This document shows positions 34,591 to 45,153 of a DNA stretch of 64,000 nucleotides, in pieces. How positions within the stretch are numbered: the first letter of the stretch is position 1; every line of letters starts with the position of its first letter. The notes under the pieces were generated by a model, which did not search any database, was not told the DNA's origin, and saw only the letters and a list, made by a program, of their open reading frames with translations. Made by a program: the position numbers and the translations under genes. This stretch comes from Orthonyx spaldingii (taxonomy: Eukaryota; Chordata; Aves; Passeriformes; Orthonychidae): the NCBI GenBank assembly GCA_013397795.1, contig VZTJ01005910.1:512210-576209 (forward strand), written 5' to 3'.

Positions 34591-34780
34591 AATCATGGAA
34601 TTCTTTGGGTTGGAAGGGACTGTAAAGATCATCTCGTTCCACCCCCTGCCATGGCAGGGACACCTTCCACTATCCCTGGCTGTTCCCCATCCAACCTGGC
34701 CTTGGACACTTCCAGGGGTCCAGGGACAGCCACAGCTTCTCTGGGCACCCTGTGCCAGGATTTCCAGGTTTGTCTCTCCC
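34591..34780 (-). mobile_element. CR1 LINE 3' fragment, antisense, short
   Basis: 'aatcatggaattctttgggttggaagggactgtaaagatcatctcgttcc', 'ctgccatggcagggacaccttccactatccctggctg', 'catccaacctggccttggacacttccaggg', 'agccacagcttctctgggcaccctgtgccagg' give the CR1 order. Compared with neighbours it lacks about 15 bases between 'ggctgttcc' and 'ccatccaacc'. Confidence 0.92.
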
Positions 34781-37245
34781 AGAGAGGCACCACGGCCATG
34801 AGGGCACTTTGGAAATGTGTCACCTCTGTCCCTGCTGCCAGCAGGAGCATCGGAGTGAAGATTGAAGTAGGAACGAGACTATCACATCTAGACTTGCTTA
34901 GAGCCCTCCTTTGGGATTAGTGAGCTCTCTCTGGAATGGAAAGGGATCATAATCATGCAATTAAAGAGCCTTGGGGCCAGGGGAGCTGAGCTGGTGTGTC
35001 AGGGGAGGCAGGGCTGTGCCCCAGGCTGTGCAGCCCCTCACTGTGTGTGAGGGGCTCAGCTGGGTTCGATTCTACTCGTGTTGCCGAAGTGGGAAAGGCA
35101 AAGACCCTCAAACAGCTGCCAGATTTATCTCCCAGGGGCTCAAGCTCATCCATTCACCCTGGGATTGCATCCTCTGCCAGTCCCTGAGTCTTCATTTGGC
35201 ACGAGGCTGCTGATCCAGCAAGAAGCTTGCTGTCTTCCCCACTGTCCAGGACCACATAGAGCTTTCCCACACACCAACTTTTTAATTAGAGGTCTGACAT
35301 TTTTTTCCCCCAGACATCTTGGATGACTTTGTCTTGGCCTCCTTCACACTTCCAGCGCTCAGCCAGAAAGCAGCTCTTGGGAGCAGTCTCTGCTCCCTCA
35401 CCACAGCCACCTACTTGTTCCCCTTTGGTTTCACAGCGAGCTTCATCTTTCCATTTTTGCTTCTAATTTATCAGCACTGAGAGCCTGCCTGGCTTTGGCA
35501 GATTTTCCTGTAAGGAGGCAGCTCTCGAAAAGCTGTGTCACAACCTGGCTTGTTCTTGTCAGTGGCTTTTATCGTCCCCCTGCAGTCACTGCTGTAGCAC
35601 CACTTTTGATTTCTGCTGCTGTTATCCTCGCTGGTTTTAGCTGAGGTTGCTTTCTGTGTTAGCTGGAAGATGATTTAGTTCTGCTGAAGCCTGGCAATGA
35701 TGGTACATAATAGCAGCATGTATTTTTAATCTAGATTCGGTTTCTATGTTTTACAGCACCAGGGAGAGTTTGGTTTTGTGTCTGAGGTGCCACTAAAAGA
35801 TGTGTATGATTTCCTGAGTGTTGATGACTTCAGTGAATTATCCCAGCTCTGTTTTAGAGCTGTTGCTTAGGGAGTTTTAGTATTTTAGTATTTTAGTATT
35901 TATGTACAAAGCCAGCCAAAAACCAGTCTTCTTTCCTAATTCACACACACACACACATACAAAAAAATCATTCTAAAGTTGGATTTGCATCTAGAGTGGG
36001 CAGAATTGATTTTTCTCCCTCTCTGAAATCCCTGATAAATCAGTGGAAAAGGTGCCATGTGCAGCTGCATTGCAAGGATGGCACTTGGGCAAAGCTGCTC
36101 AGCATTGCCAGGGCTTCAGGGAGTCATCAGCCATCAGGGAATCCTCACTCCCCGTGGCCATGGAGCTCTGTAATTTTAAAGAATCCCGACTCCAAGGAGG
36201 AGAGGCCGGGAATTGTGATGCTGATGAAAACCCTTTGAGCCAGAGGCTGAGTGGACACGGTGTTCCAGGCTGAGCAAACCAGCGCTTTCCTGAGGGTCTC
36301 TCCACATTGTGGCACCTCTCTGGAGCCCTAAGGGTGAACTGGGCCCTGCTTGGGGAGGCAGTTCTGTGCTAAGTCTGCACGTCAGACAGATGTGGCGAAA
36401 TCAAGCCTGAAGAAATTTACGTCTCAAAGCTTCTCACGCCATGAGCTCCTGGAACCCCCGGATCGCCTGATTTTGAGGCGTTTCAGCGCTGGGTGTGTTC
36501 CGCACAGCACTGGAATGAAGCACCAGGGATTTGGGGGCTGTCTGGGGGCATCTTCTGAGGCTTCACAGACTGTTTCACAAGCAGGCCTGTGGAGTGAGTC
36601 CATTGCAACAGTTTTCTCGGTGATGGCTGAAGATCACGCGCTCATTTCGGCTCCGGGCTGGGTGACCCTGCTGTCCCTGGGCTCTCCCAGCATCTTCCCA
36701 GCGCTCTCTGCAGAAGGAATGCTGCTCCCGGCCTGGCACAGGGGCAAGGACCCTTTGACAAGCTTGCTGCTTGTCAGGATCATTGACTGAGCAGATAAGC
36801 AGAGTTTGCTTCATCTGCTCTGATCCGAGCTCTGCACGTGGAGGGAGCTTGGCCTGAGCAGAGAGGAAAACTTAACTCAGAGGAAACAGCGCTGAAGCAT
36901 TTTAAGAGGAAACTCTGTCGAGTTTGTTATTCCATTTGGTATCACAGCACGTAGATTATCCTGAGCTATAAGTTGTGGCAGAAGGAGGAAGGCAATGACC
37001 AAATCTGGGAAAAGAAATTACTTTTTTGTATTGCAGATAAGGCAAAATTAGCAAGTGATAGCGGGTCTGAAAAAGAGAGATCTGGGGCTCCTCTTGTCAG
37101 CACTTACAAAAGAAGCCTGGCAGGGTGAACCCAGTGATCTCCCCTGGGGGCAGATCCTGCTCCTGCCAGCAGTGAGAACACGGGAATCCTTCAGGGAAGG
37201 TCAGAGAGGTGAGCAGGCTGGGCTGAGAGAGCAAACCTTGGTTTA
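34781..37245. other. Unique DNA with short TTTTAGTA and CA repeats
   Basis: TATTTTAGTATTTTAGTATTT lies at about 35880-35902 and a (CA)7-8 run at 35942-35957. No exon or interspersed repeat is recognised in about 2.4 kb. The 146-codon frame at 36350-36790 has no domain and is not called. Confidence 0.5.
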
Positions 37246-37285
37246 ATTCTGTGATCACAGAATCACAGCTTGGAAGGGACCACAC
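37246..37285 (-). mobile_element. CR1 3'-terminal remnant with an 18-bp palindrome
   Basis: ATTCTGTGATCACAGAAT (37246-37263) is a perfect palindrome made of one CR1 tail octamer in forward orientation joined to one in reverse. It is followed by 'cacagcttggaagggacc', the start of a reverse-strand CR1 3' end that is lost by about 37285. Confidence 0.65.
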
Positions 37286-37317
37286 ATTCTCAAATATTCT
37301 CCTTGCAGTCCTAGCAA

Positions 37318-37482
37318 ATGGAAGTCACCATTCCTGGAAGAGTTGAAAAAATGTGTGGATGTGGCTCTTGAGGTCGTGGTTTAATGGTGAACGTGGTGGT
37401 GGTGCTGGGTTGAGGGTTGGACTTGATGATACTGAAACTCTTTCCCATCCTTAAGAATTCTATGATTCTATGAAATGGGTCA
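37318..37482 (+). mobile_element. CR1 LINE 3' fragment
   Basis: 'gaagtcaccattcctggaagagttgaaaaaatgtgtggatgtggctcttgagg', 'gtggtggtgctgggttgagggttggacttgatgatac', 'tttcccatcct' and the two-octamer tail ATTCTATGATTCTATGA (37459-37475). It belongs to the subfamily with the 'gtgctgggtt...ggttggacttgatgat' end, different from the 'gggacagtggga' copies. Confidence 0.9.
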
Positions 37483-37527
37483 GAGCATGAACGTGGCAGA
37501 GAAATTAAGGAGATGGAGAAAATCAGT

Positions 37528-37600
37528 CAAAGGTGAGACTCGATAACCTTGGAGGCCTTTCCCAACCTAAATGATTCTGGAACTTTGTGAAATGCCTCTG
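37528..37600 (+). mobile_element. CR1 LINE 3'-terminal scrap
   Basis: 'gagactcgataaccttggaggcctttcccaacctaaatgattctgg' is the last 60-odd bases of a CR1 3' end, with no upstream CR1 sequence. It sits only about 45 bases after the tail of the preceding copy in the same orientation. Confidence 0.78.
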
Positions 37601-40409
37601 ACACAAAAAAAAGGCTTAAATTGTGTGTTAAATCAGAGGGGTTTTGCATTCCTGCACACGGAGCTCTGCAGCGGTTGGCTGTAGGATGTCCCCGAGTTCT
37701 GAGAACGTGAATCCCTCACTTTGCCCCAGTGTGGGGAGTGAGCATCTCCTGTGAGATTCCTGATGGGCCCCGTTGAGTGCTCTGCCTCACCAAGCAGCAC
37801 AATATCAGAGGGAAGTGTAACCTATTTCCCTGCTGCTCTGCTAGCCTGATAAAGCCTCACTGCATTTATTTTCCATAAGCTGAGCAAGGATAAGCCATCC
37901 AACAAGAGGAACCAAGTGGGAATGAGTAACATGGTGAAGTGTGCAGAAGTGAGCTCATGTCCCCATGAGGATGGGGTTTTTGTCTCTGTTTGTTTGGTTT
38001 TTTTTTCACTGGGAAGCCAGAAGTAAAAATATTATTTTTGCCTCAGAAAAGCAAGAAGCAAATCACGGTTACATTTCCTCATTTTTGTTTCCTCAAGGAA
38101 GCACTTAGTCAGTCTGATTATTCACTGTGAGACATATCCTTAGCTTTCTTTGCATTCTAGGAAGGAAAATTTAACAAAGAAACAAATAAAGTGTGGGTGC
38201 ATGTACATACACAGACATATAAATTTTTTTTTAAATTTGTGGGTTCCCTCATTTTGGTTCAGAGCATTTTCATTTCAGAAAGGGAACTGAATACAGCAGT
38301 CATTTAAACTCTTGTAGCTCTAAGATCTAAGGTAAGGTAACTCCCCATGTGTTCATTAGTCCAGGATTAAAAAAAAAAAAAAAAAGTTGGCCTTCTGGAG
38401 TTTTGGTTATTTTCAAAGCAGAAAAATAATGGTGATTTTGCTGTGAAAAAAGAAAAAAAAGTGACTTTATGTAATTGAGGCAAATTTGTGTATTTATATA
38501 TAGATGTATATACTTAGATATTGATATTAGCCCTGACATTAGTCTCATGCCTCAGTAGCTGAAATGTCACATGTTGAAACCTCCTGTGTAACCTCAAACA
38601 GGCTGTTGCTGTTACCAAACTTCAAATTGTGTTTGGCAACCCAATTTCTGACATTTCAACACGAGAAAGACCATGGAAATTTTTACCGTGTGGGTTTTTT
38701 TCATGGGTAAGGAAAAAAAAGGAGGGGGAGAGAAGTCTCTATTTGCTTTTAATCGGGACTGTTTTTCAATTCCGAATTATTTCTTTTTACTGCAGCTTTG
38801 GATTTTACCACTTCCCTCCCCCTCCCATTCTGAGGAGCTATTGCTAAAAACAATGTTTTGCTGGAAAATGACAATTTTTATCAAGGTCGTTGAAGAAGGA
38901 GAAGAGCAGCCACTTGCAGCTGCTGTGCTTGGCCCTCAAACACGTTTGCACACAAGCAAGCTGAGATATCTAAGCAGCCACATCAAATGGTCTCATAAAG
39001 TTATTTATATGAACAAATGTTTGCAGGATCATTGTTCTAGTTCTGAGTTCTCTCATGTTGCCCCTTCTGTAAAGCAGCAATGGTGCAGGATTCCTTTGGC
39101 AAATGCTCTGAAATCAATTAATTTAAAGCAATTAATTTATGAATTTGTCATTTCAGGACGGCAGGGAAGAGGAGGAATGCTGGCCATCAACAATTGGTAT
39201 TTTCCACCTTGCACAAGAAAGAATGATACAATAGAACATTTCAGGGATCTACCTGGGAAAGCGAGAAATAGTTCTTAAAAAGAAATAATCCTAAAAAGTG
39301 CTGCAGGGAGGAAGGCAAAGAAGTCTGTAGAGAAAAAGCAGAAAATGCAATTAAAAAAGAAACAATTGTTAACAAACTCTGCTGTTAGCCAGGGAATTTG
39401 GTTAGGGTGATGTCCAGAGGGCTTCATGCTTCCTTTTCTCCCTCCAACAGGCAGAGCACCCATTGTGCCTTCAGACACATTTTTGGGTTGATTTTCCCTG
39501 TAAACCAGGAAGGGTTCTGCCCCTGCCCACGGGTTCACACTTCTGTGAAAAGTCAGGCCCTGAACATTTTGAGGTGACCTTTAAGGGGGAATCTTGGCCA
39601 CGCAGAACCCAATGGCAAAAGTGCCACTGCCAGCAGAGCAGTCAGACTTTCCTCCTGAATTTTGCGCCTTTGTGACATTTGTGCTTCAGTTTGGGGTTGA
39701 GCTCAGTGCTTTGTGTCTGATATGTTTTGACATATTTTGACATCCATGTGCTGGTGTTACTGGTGTGGTGAGTGAGGTCATCTGGCAGCCCACGGGGATC
39801 GTTCCCTGCTATTTGAGGCTTTGGCTTTTGTTTTGAAAGCTTTTTAAAAGATGCCACAGCACACTCTTAGTTTCTATTCCGACAGCATTCGTTCAGCTAA
39901 AAGTTTGGGCAACACAGGCAATTCACGTAGATTTAACAATCATTTATGCAAAAATCTCTCATAAATTAAAAGCTGCATTGGTGTAAAACGTTGTTACCCT
40001 GGTTTGTTTTCTTTTAATTATTTATTTAGTTATTTTATTACTTTTCCCCCACCTAGTTATACTGCCCTTATGATAGCAAGTGCTTATAGTGCCACCGTCT
40101 GGTTGAGCCAGTTGCTGTCTCCACGCTCAGATTTTATCTTTAAATGAACTTTTTCCTATTGCTACAAGAAAATCCAAGCCAGTCGTGTGCTGTTTCCAAC
40201 ACCCCTTTGTCTTGTTTTCAGCTGTTGAGAACAGAAATTTGAAGACAGCAGCTAAAATGACTGGCACTTGAGAGGGATTTATGCCACCATTGTGGGGCAT
40301 GAATAATTTAATTTCTCCACTTTGAAAACTGTGATTATTAATTTATGCTAATAATTTAGGACAGAGTTCCCAATTTTTAAATTGGTTGGTGTTTTGATCT
40401 TTATTCAGT
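37601..40409. other. Unique DNA with a poly(A) run and one 201-codon open frame
   Basis: An A17 tract lies at about 38369-38385. On the top strand 38673-39278 is open for 201 codons from an ATG in composition-neutral DNA. No domain, signal peptide or repeat is recognisable in it, and it begins with a hydrophobic, low-complexity stretch, so it is treated as a probable chance frame. The rest is AT-rich and repeat-free (39850-40400). Confidence 0.45.
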
Positions 40410-40512
40410 ATCCTGGGGACATGGTTTAGGGCTGATGATGGTGGTGCTGGGGTGAAAGTGGGACTGGATGATCTTGCAGATCTCTTCCAACCTTGATGAT
40501 TCTGTGACACAA
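40410..40512 (+). mobile_element. CR1 LINE 3'-terminal fragment
   Basis: 'ggggacatggtttagggctgatgatggtggtgctggggtgaaagtgggactggatgatcttgcagatctcttccaaccttgatgattctgtgac' is the classical end of CR1 copies carrying the 'gacatggttta' block. Only about 100 bases remain, with one tail octamer. Confidence 0.9.
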
Positions 40513-42494
40513 AATTCTTCTGTGCTTATTTAGCCCTTCCAAAAATGCCCTATTTTTCCCTGTGCTTCACTGGTTCAGTTGAACAGGGCAATGAAATGAC
40601 TTACTGCAGCTGATTCTTATTTTTATTTTTGACTTTCCAGTCTGATCCTGCAGCTGCAAAAGCCACATTAACAATGATTATGGGATCAAGCCTGCGAAAT
40701 AAGAAAATGGTGTTTGTGACACGGTTCAGTCAGACGGGTCTGACAGAGCAGGGAAGTCCTGTAACAAATGCTTTGGGGGCAGGTAGCCCTCTTGGCAAGT
40801 GAGGCTGGGCTGCTTTGTAATTCCATTTATTTTTTGGACGTGTTTGCCTTCCTATGGGTACCACAAACACGATGCAATTGATAAAGGCCAGGTCAGTGCA
40901 TTCTGTGCTGCCCATGTTTGAATCCACCTGCTGCCAGCAGGGATTTCCCAGTGCTCAGCTGGCCTTGGGTTTCAGCTCAGCACTGGATTTGAAGATTTCA
41001 CTGCCTCCTCCCTGCTGGTATTGCCTCCATTCCATCCTCATCAGATGCCTGAAGTCACCCAGAACCCCTCCAGCAGCTGGGAGCAGTAGATCCATAATTC
41101 TCAAGAAAGTTGTGAGGGCACAAAAGTGACTTAAACCCACCTTTGCCCTGTGGCCAAGAGGCAAAACACTGCCTGCTGCTTTCTTGGGCTCTGCCTTCAC
41201 CTTTGGAGAGCCTTGAGGAGGAGGCAAATGCAGGAGCAGGTGTGTGGTTGTTTAACAGATGGATTCTGAGCAGTCCATTTCTTTCAACCCTTTCCTCTGG
41301 GAATAATTCCCTTGCTGGGAATTGTAGAGTCCTGCTGGAGAACTTGGTTCTCTATGGCTTGGCAATGTTCTGCTGCCTCTCCCCAAGCTGGGAGAAGCAT
41401 TTAAGGGGTTGCTTGAACCTCCTGTCCTTTGCACAGAGCACAGGCCTGTGAGGTGGGCGCTGCAGGACACAAACCCAGGGATGTGACCCGAGCTCCTCCA
41501 CGGGTTCCTTCCCAACAGCCACGCTGTGCAGGTGCCACAAGCAGTTACCAGTTTTATAGGATACTTGAGTGAAACGCTTTCAGAGGGGGAGATGTGGGTA
41601 ATCTCTGGGCCCCGAGGAGCTGTTTCATTTTTAATTGTGCATTTTAGGGTCTGTGGGGCTCTGATATTTCAGGTTCTGTGCAAACAGCGAGCACACTGCT
41701 ATCATTGTGTTCCCCTGCTTGGGGCTTGTGGCTGAATTACCTCATGATAGGCTTTTTAAGTCTTTTGGCCTCCTTCTTGGCCTCATATTTCAACACAGCA
41801 CGTGAAAGGGATGAAGAATGAGCTAAAAACTCCCTCCCAACCGTTGCAGAGTTATGGGTTATTTTATTTTTCATCCCATGTGTTTTTCTGCAACCTCTGG
41901 CTTTGCTGCAGCAATGCAGGCCAGGTGAAGGTGGCACGGAGGGAGGCAGGGAGCTTCCCCTGTGAGGTCAGCACTTTGACTTATTTACCTTCCCCTAAGA
42001 AGGTGGAGTTTTGCTTCTGTTTGCTGCAAACCAAGTGAAGGTCCCTTCCCCAGGCTCCCTCCCTGCTCTGCGAGATCGCTTTGCAAAGTGCGGCCCACGC
42101 GCTCCCCTGGAAAGAAAATTCCTCGTGACATTTCCCTGGCTGCACAAAAGGCTTTGCACTGCTAAAAGCCAGTCAGATCTTCATCCCAGCCATATTTTCC
42201 TAAGGCTGCAGTCCCTGGGCTGTGTCCGTGCTGGGCTCTGCTGCTTCAGCCAAGGGGTGCCAAGGGCTGGGAATCACCACTCACAGCACAAAAACCTACC
42301 AGAGTTGGTGCCACCAGGGGCTACAGTGGATCAACGACAGCCCTTTCAGCTTTTCAGGAGATTTTGGGCTGCCTGGGATTCCCTGGTTGTGATTCTTCAG
42401 GAAATAAAAGGGAAATGGAGCTCCAGAGTGTGACTGAGACCTCTCCAGACACAGGGTGTCCCTGGCAGGGTTTACAAACACTGCCAGAGGAGGG
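40513..42494. other. Unique non-coding DNA, nothing recognised
   Basis: About 2 kb with no recognisable interspersed repeat, RNA gene or exon. Open frames of 90-140 codons overlap on both strands. Confidence 0.5.
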
Positions 42495-42587
42495 TGAGTG
42501 GTGGTGAATGGTGCCACATCCAGCTGGAGAATGGCCATTAGTGGGGTTCCCCAAGGCTCAGTGTCCTTATTGATGATCTGGAAAAAG
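42495..42587 (+). mobile_element. CR1 reverse-transcriptase fragment (ORF2 relic)
   Basis: This is the only piece of CR1 coding sequence I recognise here. Translation gives VVNGATSSW...SGVPQGS, matching the conserved SGVPQGS motif of non-LTR reverse transcriptases, then 'ttattgatgatctgga' (IDDLE) after an apparent deletion of about two dozen bases that also breaks the frame. It is a dead fragment of the LINE polymerase gene. At 42588 it is cut by an opposite-strand CR1. Confidence 0.75.
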
Positions 42588-42870
42588 ATCCAGCCCCTTC
42601 CCAGCTCTGCTCCCTGCCCTGGACACGCTCCAGCCCCTCCAGGTCTCTCCTGCCCGACCCAGAACTGGACACAGCCCTGGAGGGGCCTCTCAGTGCCCAG
42701 CACAGAGGGACAATCCCTGCCCTGCTCCTGCTGGACACACAATTCCTGATCCAGCCCAGGGGCCAGGGTCCTCTTGCCCCCCTGGGCACCCCTGGGCTCG
42801 TGTCCAGCTGTTGTCCCCAGCACCCCCAGGGCCTTTCCCAGCTCTCCAGCCCCTCTGCCCCAGTGGGAAT
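42588..42870 (-). mobile_element. CR1 LINE fragment, antisense, upstream portion only
   Basis: It begins inside CR1 ('ccagccccttcccagctctgctccctgccctggacacgctccagcccctccagg'), continues 'ctcagtgcccagcacagagggacaatccctgccctgctcctgctgg', 'ttcctgatccagcccagg', 'gcacccctgggctcgtgtccagc', and ends near 'cctttcccagctctccagcccctctgcccc'. The 3' UTR and tail are missing. The 5' part matches the end of 8957-9490 closely. Confidence 0.85.
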
Positions 42871-43749
42871 GGACAGATGAGGTCTGAGACATCACTCCAC
42901 AGTTAAGGTCTGGAAGGGCTGGAGTCTTCACAGAGCCTGTGAAGAGCTAATTTAATATGGAGAAAAGAATAATTCTGCGAGAAGCTCTTGCAGCAGAAGA
43001 CATTTCTGCTGGGTGGGCATTGCAAAGTCTGTAGCTTGTTCTCTGCAGCACAGATCAGTCCAAATGTACAAGAGAAGGTGGCTGCATTGAGCTGGAAAAC
43101 TTTGTTCCATGCTGTCATCTGGAAGTGGTTGAAAGCAAAGTACATAAAGATGAGGAGAGGATGAGAGACTTTGCTTCTGTTGGGTAATTAAAGGGGGGAA
43201 AAGCCTCACCACCATAAAAAGGAATGAGACAAATCCTGTCACAAAGAAGTTTGTTGTTGTGGTTATGAGAGTGTTCCCCTTTCATAGACAGAAGCTCATA
43301 TATCTAGGATCAAGTGTGATCAGAGCTTAACTCCACAAAGAAAACAAAAATACAAAAACTACAGCAATCATAGAGGAAGAGTGGAGGAAGAGATAAAGGA
43401 GAACACAGGAACGAGATGTGGGTAATTTGTAACTTGGTATCGCGTTCAGAAAAAGATTTAGAGAGCCTGTATCCTCCCAAAGGGGCTTTGGCATGTCATT
43501 AAAACCTTCAACATTGTCCTGACAACTCCTCTATTGCTTGTATGGAGCTGACAGATAAAGCAATATTCTTAACTTTGTAATTCCTTCAGACAAATGTAGT
43601 TGATCCTGAGAAGGATGGCAAAAAACAATTCCTGGACCCCCTGAAACGCTTATTTTTTAAACATTGGAACCAGGAATTCTTAAGAAAGCATTAGAAGAAC
43701 TTACAGCTTTTCTCCCTTTCCCAAATTTGCTGCTGGGAAACGTTGAATC

Positions 43750-43792
<43 letters not shown>

Positions 43793-44084
43793 CAAAACCT
43801 CCAGGGACAGAGCTGAGTGAGACTGAGAAAGCCTCACTCGTGACTTGGGGTCTGGCTGTGCTGCCTCCAGCGGGGCTGCCGCCGTTACTCGCTGGTTTTC
43901 AGCATGAGTAATGGTGTCACCGTGTGCCCATAAATTCTGGGTGATTTGTAAAGTGCCTGTCACAACCTTATCTAAAGAGCAGTGGGGCTTTGGAGACCGT
44001 TCTGGGCTGGTGCAGAGGGGAGGCTCCTCGGTTTGCCTTTGCTGTGAAGCTCTGCTCTGACACATTGTGCTCCTTGACAGTGTC
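42871..44084. other. Unique DNA with a long poly(T) tract
   Basis: An uninterrupted run of 46 T lies at 43753-43798. I find no SINE, retrogene or LINE tail attached on either side. The rest is unique, with no exon recognised. Confidence 0.55.
43753..43798. repeat. Poly(T) tract, about 46 bases
   Basis: The longest homopolymer in the window. On the bottom strand it would be an A-tail, but the adjoining sequence shows no poly(A) signal at the right place and no recognisable gene, so it is most simply a mononucleotide microsatellite. Its exact length is likely uncertain in the assembly. Confidence 0.9.

Positions 44085-44125
<41 letters not shown>
44085..44125. repeat. (TCA)n microsatellite, about 13.7 units
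   Basis: A pure TCA repeat from 44085 to 44125 directly adjoins the truncated 5' end of a CR1 copy. It yields His, Ser or Met runs in the three frames, which explains the odd poly-His open frame here. Confidence 0.97.
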
Positions 44126-44336
44126 TCAGGAGGAATTTCTGCCTGGAAAGGGTGGTCAGGCCTTGGCAGGGGCTGCCCAGGGAGGTTTGGAGTCCCCATC
44201 CCTGGAGGTGTCCCAGGAAGGCCTGGAGGTGGCACTCAGAGCTCTGGGCTGGGGACAAGGTGGGCATCGGTCACAGCTTGGCCTCGATGATCTTGGAGGT
44301 CTTTTCCAACCTTAATCCTGTGATTCTGTTATCATT
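44126..44336 (+). mobile_element. CR1 LINE 3' region with tail
   Basis: 'aggaggaatttctgcctggaaagggtggtcaggccttggcaggggctgcccagggaggtttggagtccccatccctggaggtgtcccaggaaggcctggaggtggcactcagagctctgggctggggacaaggtgggcatcggtc' style order, then 'gatgatcttggaggtcttttccaaccttaatcctgtgattctg'. It is well preserved and is the sense counterpart of 8957-9185. Confidence 0.95.
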
Positions 44337-44951
44337 GGTTGTGCCCGTGATGCCCGTGGTTGTATAAACTCATTTATCACTTCCCAGCTTGTCATTCCCC
44401 TGAGAAGATTCATGGCAGAAAAGCTCCCCCAGCCTGGTGAGCACATGTGGGGAGTTACCTGAGCAAAAAACAAAGGCACTTGTGCGAGTGGTGCATGTGG
44501 GGATATTGTTTGAAGATGTTCTGTGATCAAAGCAGAAAAAGGAAATAAAAATGTTTGCTAAATATTGAATAAATTAGACGTGAGGGCACTGCAAGAAAAA
44601 GGGAGAACATGTGTTTGTGGGAAAAGGCTCCATCCACTGCATATCCATGATTAAATATTTTCTGTTGTCCTGTTCACATTCCTTCCTGTTGTTCCTGGTG
44701 GGGAAACTACAGGATAAAGGAGACTGAGACATAAGGGGCTTTGTGGGCAACTCTTATGATTTATTGTGTGATTTATGGGCCAGTGTCAGATTTCTTTTAT
44801 CTCCCCAGGAAGAACAAAACTAAGAGGGCTGATGGGGCATAGAATTGTACAGGGATGCAGGCACCAAGGTACAAGTGTTCTGGGCAGGTAGCAAGAACTA
44901 CAAAGTATAAACCACTTCTCTTTAAGGTACCAGAATAGCAGCAAAAGAATA
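44337..44951. other. Unique non-coding DNA, nothing recognised
   Basis: About 600 bases between CR1 copies with no recognisable feature. Confidence 0.5.
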
Positions 44952-45153
44952 ATACAATGGTTTGAGTTGGAAGGGACCTGAAAGGTCATCTTTTTGCACC
45001 CCCTGCCATGGGCAGGGACACCTTCCACTGTCCCAGGCTGCTCCAAGCCCCAATGTCCAACCTGGCCTTGGGCACTGCCAGGGATCCAGGGGCAGCCACA
45101 GCTTCTCTGGGCACCCTGTGCCAGGGCCTCCCCACCCTCCCAGGGAAGGATTT
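44952..45153 (-). mobile_element. CR1 LINE 3' fragment, antisense
   Basis: 'aatacaatggtttgagttggaagggacctgaaaggtcatc', 'ctgccatgggcagggacaccttccactgtcccaggctgctccaagcccc', 'gggatccaggggcagccacagcttctctgggcaccctgtgccagggcctccccaccctcccagggaagga'. It stops at about 45153, exactly where the longer copies continue 'tttcttcc'. Confidence 0.94.

Noticed and set aside
35059..35075. tRNA-like B box (GGTTCGATTCT)
   Set aside because: There is no matching A box and no cloverleaf arms can be drawn around it.
40076..40091. Word AAGTGCTTATAGTGC resembling mature miR-20a
   Set aside because: The flanks do not fold into a precursor: no complementary arm is present upstream or downstream.
42296..42931. 211-codon reverse-strand open frame
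   Set aside because: It is largely CR1 sequence and crosses the junction of two CR1 pieces.
43990..44367. Open frame with a long histidine run
   Set aside because: The run is a TCA microsatellite and the rest is CR1 sequence.
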